NCBI GenBank assembly: GCA_027024625.1
Contig: JALVRY010000342.1
Span: 1-11,277 of the forward strand
Direction: 5' to 3'
Length of the DNA stretch: 11,277 nt
Source: Thiotrichaceae bacterium
GTDB lineage: Bacteria; Pseudomonadota; Gammaproteobacteria; Thiotrichales; Thiotrichaceae
In this document: positions 6,979 to 11,277 of the stretch, one piece after another
How positions within the stretch are numbered: the stretch's first letter is position 1
How the letters are laid out: every line of letters starts with the position of its first letter
The notes under the pieces: generated by a model
Databases searched by the model: none
Told to the model about the DNA's origin: nothing
Seen by the model: only the letters and a program-made list of their open reading frames with translations
Position numbers and translations under genes: made by a program

Positions 6979-7389
6979 TCAATCCAAAACATAAAGCGCA
7001 TCAATAATCGGGCAATCATCAATCGAAAAGCCCTCGCCTATGCATTGGCTTACCATGCTATTCAAGGCAGATTTCAACCGCTGTAAATCATCAATCTTTT
7101 GTTGGACTTCTCTGGCTTGCAACATTGCCATTGCTTTGACTTCTCCACAATAGTGGTTCGGCTCATCAATAAACTTCAATAAATTCTTGATTTGCTCAAT
7201 GCTAAAACCAAGCTCACGCGTGCGACGGATAAAATTTAGTCGTTTAACGTGTTGCAGTGTGTAAATACGATGCCCGCCTTCTGTCCTTGGTGGTTTGGGC
7301 ATAATCCCTGTTTTTTCATAATAATGAATTGTCTCCACCTTGCAGTTGGCTTTTTTGGCAAGTTGACCGATGCCGAATGTCTCTTTCAT
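6979..7389 (-). CDS. MerR-family metal-responsive regulator with the Hg(II)-type three-cysteine set
   Basis: A 136-residue cytoplasmic regulator. The N-terminal winged helix-turn-helix (about 5-45) carries GIGQLAKKANCKVETIHYYE and the wing GIMPKPPRTEGGHRIY, followed by the second helix pair LNFIRRTRELGFSIEQIKNLL and a dimerisation helix (about 85-115). Cysteines at 81, 116 and 125 have spacings of 35 and 9, the same as Cys82, Cys117 and Cys126 of Tn501 MerR, which bind Hg(II) across the dimer. The length is also close to MerR. It is divergent from a cysteine-rich gene (75 bp apart), and the shared promoter has MerR-type geometry. The start ATG at 7389 has AAGAGA about 9 bases upstream. A thiophilic metal ligand, probably Hg(II), is inferred from the cysteines; related sensors of other soft metals cannot be excluded. 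Confidence 0.88.
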   Translation of the reverse strand: MKETFGIGQLAKKANCKVETIHYYEKTGIMPKPPRTEGGHRIYTLQHVKRLNFIRRTRELGFSIEQIKNLLKFIDEPNHYCGEVKAMAMLQAREVQQKIDDLQRLKSALNSMVSQCIGEGFSIDDCPIIDALYVLD

Positions 7390-7401
7390 GCGAAATTTCT
7401 C

Positions 7402-7432
7402 TTGAATCTATAGTTACTACAGGTTCTATACT
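7402..7432 (+). promoter_or_regulatory. MerR-type promoter/operator with 19-bp spacer
   Basis: TTGAAT (7402-7407) and TATACT (7427-7432) are separated by exactly 19 bp instead of the usual 17, the hallmark of promoters that MerR proteins activate by untwisting DNA. Within the spacer, CTATAGT (7408-7414) and ACTACAG (7416-7422) form a 7-1-7 dyad with one mismatch. It reads towards the cysteine-rich gene at 7465 and lies directly upstream of the divergent regulator. Confidence 0.78.
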
Positions 7433-7464
7433 AGCCCATATCAACAATAAAAAGAGGTAGAAAA

Positions 7465-7704
7465 ATGAAAGAAGTCATTACCGACTCAGAACTCACCTGT
7501 CCAGAATGCGGTTTTAAAGAAACTTTTACCATGCCAACAGATGCTTGCCAATGGTTTCACGAATGCACTAACTGCCAAACCTTGTTAAAACCCAAAGCAG
7601 GTGATTGTTGCGTGTATTGCTCTTACGGAACAGTACCTTGCCCGCCAATTCAGTTACAGGATGCAGGTGAAGCATCAGAAGGATGTTGCTGTGCCACAGA
7701 TTAA
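7465..7704 (+). CDS. Small cysteine-rich putative metal-binding protein (GDCCxxCSYG type)
   Basis: A 79-residue protein with 12 cysteines (15%). They fall in four groups: CPEC (12-15), C28 with ECTNC (C34, C37), the dense core GDCCVYCSYGTVPCPP (47-61), and a terminal GCCC (73-76). There is no signal peptide or membrane helix, so it should be cytosolic. The first two groups resemble a zinc ribbon; the GDCC core and terminal CCC look suited to soft-metal binding. I believe small proteins with this GDCC core recur in genomes but know of no assigned function. It follows a MerR-type promoter and a strong AAAGAGGT ribosome site, divergent from a Hg-type regulator. A role as a metal-induced chelator or delivery protein is therefore likely but inferred. 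Confidence 0.82.
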   Translation: MKEVITDSELTCPECGFKETFTMPTDACQWFHECTNCQTLLKPKAGDCCVYCSYGTVPCPPIQLQDAGEASEGCCCATD

Positions 7705-8006
7705 ATCAGAGAAATTATGTATTTGTTACAGCTAGCCCTCTATTGTACCTTGCCGATCCCCAAGCCAAATAATTAACAAACCTTTCGGTTTTAGCTCAGA
7801 TGAGAAAGTAAGATAAGCAATGTAAGAGTTTGTAAATTCCCTTCTTACTACACAATCAAAATAAGCTACAATTGGTAACTTGAAATACAAGTTACCAATG
7901 GAAACCCTAGCCATGTCAACTATCCGTTTTATTAAGGAAGGAAATATAACAGCCATAAATTTAAGCTATTCTTATACATCAGCAACTCCCACTGAGTAGT
8001 AAAACC
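7705..8006. other. Intergenic stretch between the metal-response genes and the CHAT cluster; no gene seen
   Basis: Only short, low-quality ORFs are present. Structures seen are a small AAACC/GGTTT hairpin at 7778-7791, which may end the cysteine-rich gene transcript, and a perfect 12-bp inverted repeat at 7871-7899. A 34-codon ORF beginning at 7898 has no recognisable features. I found no convincing promoter for the genes at 8007 onwards, although one must lie here if the cluster is a separate operon. Confidence 0.4.
7871..7899. repeat. Perfect 12-bp inverted repeat with 5-base loop
   Basis: ATTGGTAACTTG (7871-7882) and CAAGTTACCAAT (7888-7899) are exact reverse complements around AAATA. No U-tract follows. 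It lies 107 bp upstream of the three-gene CHAT cluster, so it could be an operator or RNA hairpin for that cluster, or a terminator for the upstream gene. Confidence 0.6.
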
Positions 8007-8432
8007 ATGAATGAATCGAATCCCCCACTACAAACTCGCCCTGTTCGCCCTGAAGAACGCTTTATGCAAGAGCGGTTTAGTGAAGCGATTGCAGACCAAA
8101 GTAAGTTAATGGATACACTGGCACAGCAATTATTGCTCGTGGAACTTGCCGTGCTGGGCTTATACGCGACAGCTTTAAAACTCATTAGCGGCACGGATAA
8201 ATTAGATTTTTCATGGGGGATAGCCTTTGCATTTAGCTGCTGGATTATCGCCCTAGTTTGCACAGTATTTGCTATTATTCCACGCCAGTACAGCGGCATT
8301 AATCGCAATAGCCCTAGCGACATTGAAGCCTTTTTTGATCGAGCTGCAAAACGTAAATTAGTCCTCCTTGTCCCGTCTCTATTTTTATTTGTAATGGGAA
8401 CGCTATCAATTCTTTGGGATTTACTACAATGA
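8007..8432 (+). CDS. Small membrane protein with three predicted helices, first gene of the CHAT cluster
   Basis: I do not recognise a named family. The 141-residue protein has a polar, charged N-terminal 40 residues (predicted helix, ERFMQERFSEAIADQSKLMD). Hydrophobic helices follow at about 42-61, 70-91 and 118-138. A basic loop between the last two holds a conserved-looking helix (SDIEAFFDRAAKRK, 104-117). There is no signal peptide. The stop codon overlaps the start of the zinc-ribbon gene in an ATGA, which suggests translational coupling, and the CHAT-STAND gene follows. Small helical-hairpin membrane proteins next to protease/NTPase genes in conflict systems often serve as membrane-disrupting effectors. 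That analogy is the only basis for a functional guess here. The ribosome-binding site before the ATG is weak. Confidence 0.75.
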   Translation: MNESNPPLQTRPVRPEERFMQERFSEAIADQSKLMDTLAQQLLLVELAVLGLYATALKLISGTDKLDFSWGIAFAFSCWIIALVCTVFAIIPRQYSGINRNSPSDIEAFFDRAAKRKLVLLVPSLFLFVMGTLSILWDLLQ

Positions 8433-8665
8433 AACCACGCCAAGAAGTCATTTGCTGGCAGTGTAATGAGCAATTCAGCATTCGTTTGCCCGAAAAAACA
8501 CCTGCTAACCTCACAGCATACTGCCCTTATTGCGGGGCTGAATGCTTAATTCAATTTAGAGAAGTTGATGAACTAAAAGCCTTATTTCGAGATGGTAATG
8601 AAGAAGTCACATTAACGGGGCGATACAAGCTACCTGAAATAATGGATACACATAAGCCAGATTAA
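8429..8665 (+). CDS. Small zinc-ribbon protein
   Basis: A 78-residue cytosolic protein. Cys9-x2-Cys12 and Cys32-x2-Cys35 (in ICWQCNEQF and YCPYCGAEC) form a zinc-ribbon or rubredoxin-like knuckle pair; a fifth cysteine is at 39. The C-terminal half is acidic and without motifs. I chose the ATG at 8429, which overlaps the preceding stop as ATGA, over the in-frame ATG at 8414 because the overlap is a classic coupled start and the five extra residues add nothing to the fold. The next gene begins 22 bp after the stop. It could be an adaptor or regulator for the CHAT-STAND protein, or could bind nucleic acid; neither is shown by the sequence. Confidence 0.75.
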   Translation: MKPRQEVICWQCNEQFSIRLPEKTPANLTAYCPYCGAECLIQFREVDELKALFRDGNEEVTLTGRYKLPEIMDTHKPD

Positions 8666-8687
8666 CAACACAATAACAGGGCAAGGC

Positions 8688-11277
8688 ATGAACACAACAA
8701 CCCCATTTATCATCAAACCCGCAGATGATCTCCTCACGCAGCACCCAATACTTGAACAACTGAGTAGCCAATTAGCATTGAAATATGTTCATCATGAATT
8801 GGTTACGGATAAAGATTTACAAATCATCGGCTCGCAACTTTGGCAAGCCTTAGATTGTGCTGAGGCATACGACAACGCTTGTCGCAAAGCAGGGTTAAAT
8901 ATTCTCCCTGTGATTATTCGCAGTGAGCAAGCCAATATCCAGCAATTACCTTGGGAAACTCTATACCACCCACAGAAACACTTTATTGCTAGAGAATCCG
9001 CTTTTACGCTCTCGCGGCAAATTATTGCTACAAATGATCAACCACAGCCAATACCCATAGAAAAAGGTCCATTAAGAATATTGCTGTTTACCAGCCTAAC
9101 CGATGATTCAGGGCGTTTAGATATTGAAAAAGAGCAAGAACAAGTACAAGAAGCCTTATTGCCTTGGATTAGCAAAGGCATCGTACAGTTAGAAATGCCT
9201 GATGATGGACGTTTTTCCACCTTCAAAAACACCTTAAAGACATACCGACCACATCTAGTTTTCCTCAGTGGACACGGAAAATTTTATGACAAAGACCTAA
9301 CCGCCAAACAAGAAGAAGATTACGCCACTTTCGCCTTTGAAGCAGAAACCACCACCAACAGCCATGAAGTCAAAGGAGATGAACTAGCAAATGCCTTTAT
9401 CGGCTCAACCGTGCAATGCCTTGTGCTGTCTGCTTGTCAATCAGGAAAATCAGCTTCCAACAACCTCAACGCAGGTTTGATGCAGCAACTTGCCCTAAAA
9501 GGCATACCGCATATTATCGGCATGAGAGAATCTATTTTTGATACGGCTGGTACACAATTCGCCCGTGAGTTCTTAGACCAAATAGCCCAACAAGCTCGTG
9601 TCGATATTGCCCTGCAATCTGCTCGCCTTGCTATTACTCAGCCCCTAGAAGAGATAAGCAAAGACACTGATTCAAGGCTTGCCGGCATAAAATCTGAACT
9701 CAGTTTTGGGCAATGGTGCTTGCCTTTATTAATCAGTCAAAATCCAGAACAAGCCTTGATTGATTGGCAATTTGAGCCGCAAAAACCTGAATTTAGCCAC
9801 ACCACACTCAAGCTGCAAAATATCTTACTGGCGAGTCAATTTATTGGGCGACGTAAAGAAATTCGAGACCTTGTAACTGCCTTACAAAACCAGACGCAAA
9901 AACAATTACTGGTTACAGGAGCAGGCGGGCAAGGTAAAACCGCCTTAGCAGGACGATTAGCACAAAAATTACAACAACAAGACTGGATGATATTGGCATG
10001 GTCAGCACGCCCTGAAAACCGTTGGCGTGATTTTATACACCATGCCGAATCCCTATTAGATGAGCATTCACGCAATCAATACACAAGCTCATGGTGGCAA
10101 AGTGAAGCTGATAAAGCAGGGATATTGCTAGACTTGCTTGCAGAACAAGCCGAAGGGAAATTATTAGTCTTTTTCGACAACCTAGAAAGCATCCAAAACC
10201 CTAGCACACGAGAATTAGATGAAAAACAAGGTGGGGCAATACAACAAACCGTCAATCGACTATTGGGTAAAAATGCCTTTGCTACATGGATAAAAGCCGC
10301 ACAACAAAGAGAAAATAATGGAGTTAGCCTATTACTGACTTCACGCTGGAAAATCCCACACTGGCAAGAGGAGACACACTTAGCACTAGAGCAATGTAGC
10401 TATAACGATTACCTCGCCCTAGCAAGGCAAAAGCCTGAACTCCAAAGCCTACTACAAGATAGAAACAAACTCCGCAAGGTACACAACACACTACACGGTA
10501 ATGCTCGTGCCTTAGAATTTTTTGCTGCGGCAATACAAGGTATTGATGCGAAACAAGAAGCCGAATTCTTACAGAAATTGGCACAAGCCAATGCAGAATC
10601 CCAAGCGGATATGGCATTAGATTTTATTATCAAACACCGCAGCCCCGCAGAAAAAGAGCTACTTAACCGTTTGCAGGTTTACACCTGCCCTGTTGCAATA
10701 GAAGGTGTGGTCAAACTCAGCCTTGTTGATGACAAACTCGAAAACCCCAGACAACTCCTGAATAATCTGCTCAATGTCTCCCTGCTAGAAAAAAGCTACG
10801 CAGACGATATGCAATGTGCAGAATACCAATGCTCAAGCCAAGTCAGACAATGGCTAAGTGAACAAGATAATCCCCCGCCCAGCCGCTCCCTTTTTATTGC
10901 TGCCGCTGAATACCATACACATTTATATCAGTATGAACGAGATACACTACAGCAAGCCATTACCCTGCATACAGCACTCAAATTAGCAGGGCAGACCACT
11001 GCAGCAGATAAATTGGCACTGGATTGGATTGTAGGAAATCTCAGCCAACAAGGTTTTTATCAAACCATATTGGAAGATTGGCTACCTGATATTTGTCAAT
11101 CAGAAGACCCAAAAACACGCGGAGAAGCATTAGGGCTAACAGGCAAGCAGCTTTATCATATCGGTGATTATAAAACCGCTCTCAAATACTTAAAGCTATC
11201 ACTTAACATAAGACAGGAAATCGGCGACAAGGCAGGCGAAGGCACTACGCTCAATAATATTTCTCAAATCTACGGTG
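8688..11277 (+). CDS. CHAT protease - STAND NTPase - TPR protein (NLR-like), partial at 3' end
   Basis: An open frame of 863 codons with no stop before the window ends. Residues about 60-345 form a CHAT (caspase HetF-associated with TPRs) domain: LPWETLYHP, then VFLSGHG with His196, LVLSACQSGK with Cys250 (the catalytic dyad), GIPHIIGMRE, and a closing FGQWCLPLLI. A STAND-type NTPase begins at FIGRRKE (385-391), with P-loop GAGGQGKT (411-418), Walker B LLVFFDN (492-498) and sensor-like LLLTSR (548-553). A probable winged-helix region covers about 640-790. From about 810 a tetratricopeptide repeat starts (GEALGLTGKQLYHIGDYKTA) and continues off the window. CHAT domains are caspase-like cysteine proteases. 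STAND proteins oligomerise when their repeat domain senses a trigger, so this should be a trigger-activated protease. AGGG and AAGG purine stretches precede the ATG. It is the third gene of a compact cluster. Confidence 0.9.
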   Translation, partial: MNTTTPFIIKPADDLLTQHPILEQLSSQLALKYVHHELVTDKDLQIIGSQLWQALDCAEAYDNACRKAGLNILPVIIRSEQANIQQLPWETLYHPQKHFIARESAFTLSRQIIATNDQPQPIPIEKGPLRILLFTSLTDDSGRLDIEKEQEQVQEALLPWISKGIVQLEMPDDGRFSTFKNTLKTYRPHLVFLSGHGKFYDKDLTAKQEEDYATFAFEAETTTNSHEVKGDELANAFIGSTVQCLVLSACQSGKSASNNLNAGLMQQLALKGIPHIIGMRESIFDTAGTQFAREFLDQIAQQARVDIALQSARLAITQPLEEISKDTDSRLAGIKSELSFGQWCLPLLISQNPEQALIDWQFEPQKPEFSHTTLKLQNILLASQFIGRRKEIRDLVTALQNQTQKQLLVTGAGGQGKTALAGRLAQKLQQQDWMILAWSARPENRWRDFIHHAESLLDEHSRNQYTSSWWQSEADKAGILLDLLAEQAEGKLLVFFDNLESIQNPSTRELDEKQGGAIQQTVNRLLGKNAFATWIKAAQQRENNGVSLLLTSRWKIPHWQEETHLALEQCSYNDYLALARQKPELQSLLQDRNKLRKVHNTLHGNARALEFFAAAIQGIDAKQEAEFLQKLAQANAESQADMALDFIIKHRSPAEKELLNRLQVYTCPVAIEGVVKLSLVDDKLENPRQLLNNLLNVSLLEKSYADDMQCAEYQCSSQVRQWLSEQDNPPPSRSLFIAAAEYHTHLYQYERDTLQQAITLHTALKLAGQTTAADKLALDWIVGNLSQQGFYQTILEDWLPDICQSEDPKTRGEALGLTGKQLYHIGDYKTALKYLKLSLNIRQEIGDKAGEGTTLNNISQIYG

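Noticed and set aside
7732..7956. 74-codon minus-strand ORF
   Set aside because: It has no recognisable domain or ribosome site, and it spans the 7871-7899 inverted repeat.
7979..8514. Minus-strand ORFs of 164 and 66 codons opposite the membrane-protein and zinc-ribbon genes
   Set aside because: They are shadows: the plus-strand genes have clear helices, CxxC pairs and a coupled start.
9836..10633. Minus-strand ORFs of 74-97 codons opposite the CHAT-STAND gene
   Set aside because: They lie opposite intact NTPase motifs and have biased, cysteine-rich shadow composition.

Overview
The window reads as a stretch of an AT-rich bacterial chromosome. Gene content suggests a gammaproteobacterium: cytochrome b561, an MltA-type lytic transglycosylase, purD and a mercury-type MerR. 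My guess is a relative of the sulfur-oxidising Thiotrichales, but this rests on gene flavour only, because no rRNA or other marker is present. The genes are mostly on the plus strand, in short transcription units separated by 250-300 bp intergenic stretches that carry inverted repeats.

Left edge (1-342): the 5' part of a PIN-domain (VapC-like) toxin gene on the minus strand. It is split by a 159-bp element (32-190) with long imperfect terminal inverted repeats, flanked by a TTAA duplication. Removing the element and one TTAA restores the reading frame, so this is a clean MITE-like insertion into a toxin gene. Next (648-2510) comes a two-gene redox module: a four-helix cytochrome b561 and a membrane-anchored c-type cytochrome with eight CxxCH motifs. 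A 122-bp imperfect palindrome (2524-2645) follows, then an MltA-family lytic transglycosylase with an ordinary signal peptide instead of a lipobox (2778-3989).

Middle (4286-6917): a two-helix membrane protein with a long coiled coil and no recognised family, then purD of purine biosynthesis. A strong hairpin separates purD from a convergent MerR-family gene. That MerR has the three-cysteine spacing of the Hg(II) sensor. It is divergent from a 79-residue protein with 12 cysteines, whose promoter has the 19-bp spacer and central dyad typical of MerR-controlled promoters. No merT, merP or merA is visible.

Right part (8007-11277): a tightly packed three-gene unit. It holds a three-helix membrane protein, a 78-residue zinc-ribbon protein (ATGA overlap) and a large protein that leaves the window. 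The large protein has an N-terminal CHAT protease domain (His196/Cys250), a STAND-type NTPase (P-loop at 411-418) and the beginning of TPR repeats. This looks like an NLR-like conflict or immune system in which the sensor-protease may act on, or through, the small membrane protein. It is the best candidate in the window for an undescribed system. The architecture is seen directly; the immune role and the link between the three genes are inference.
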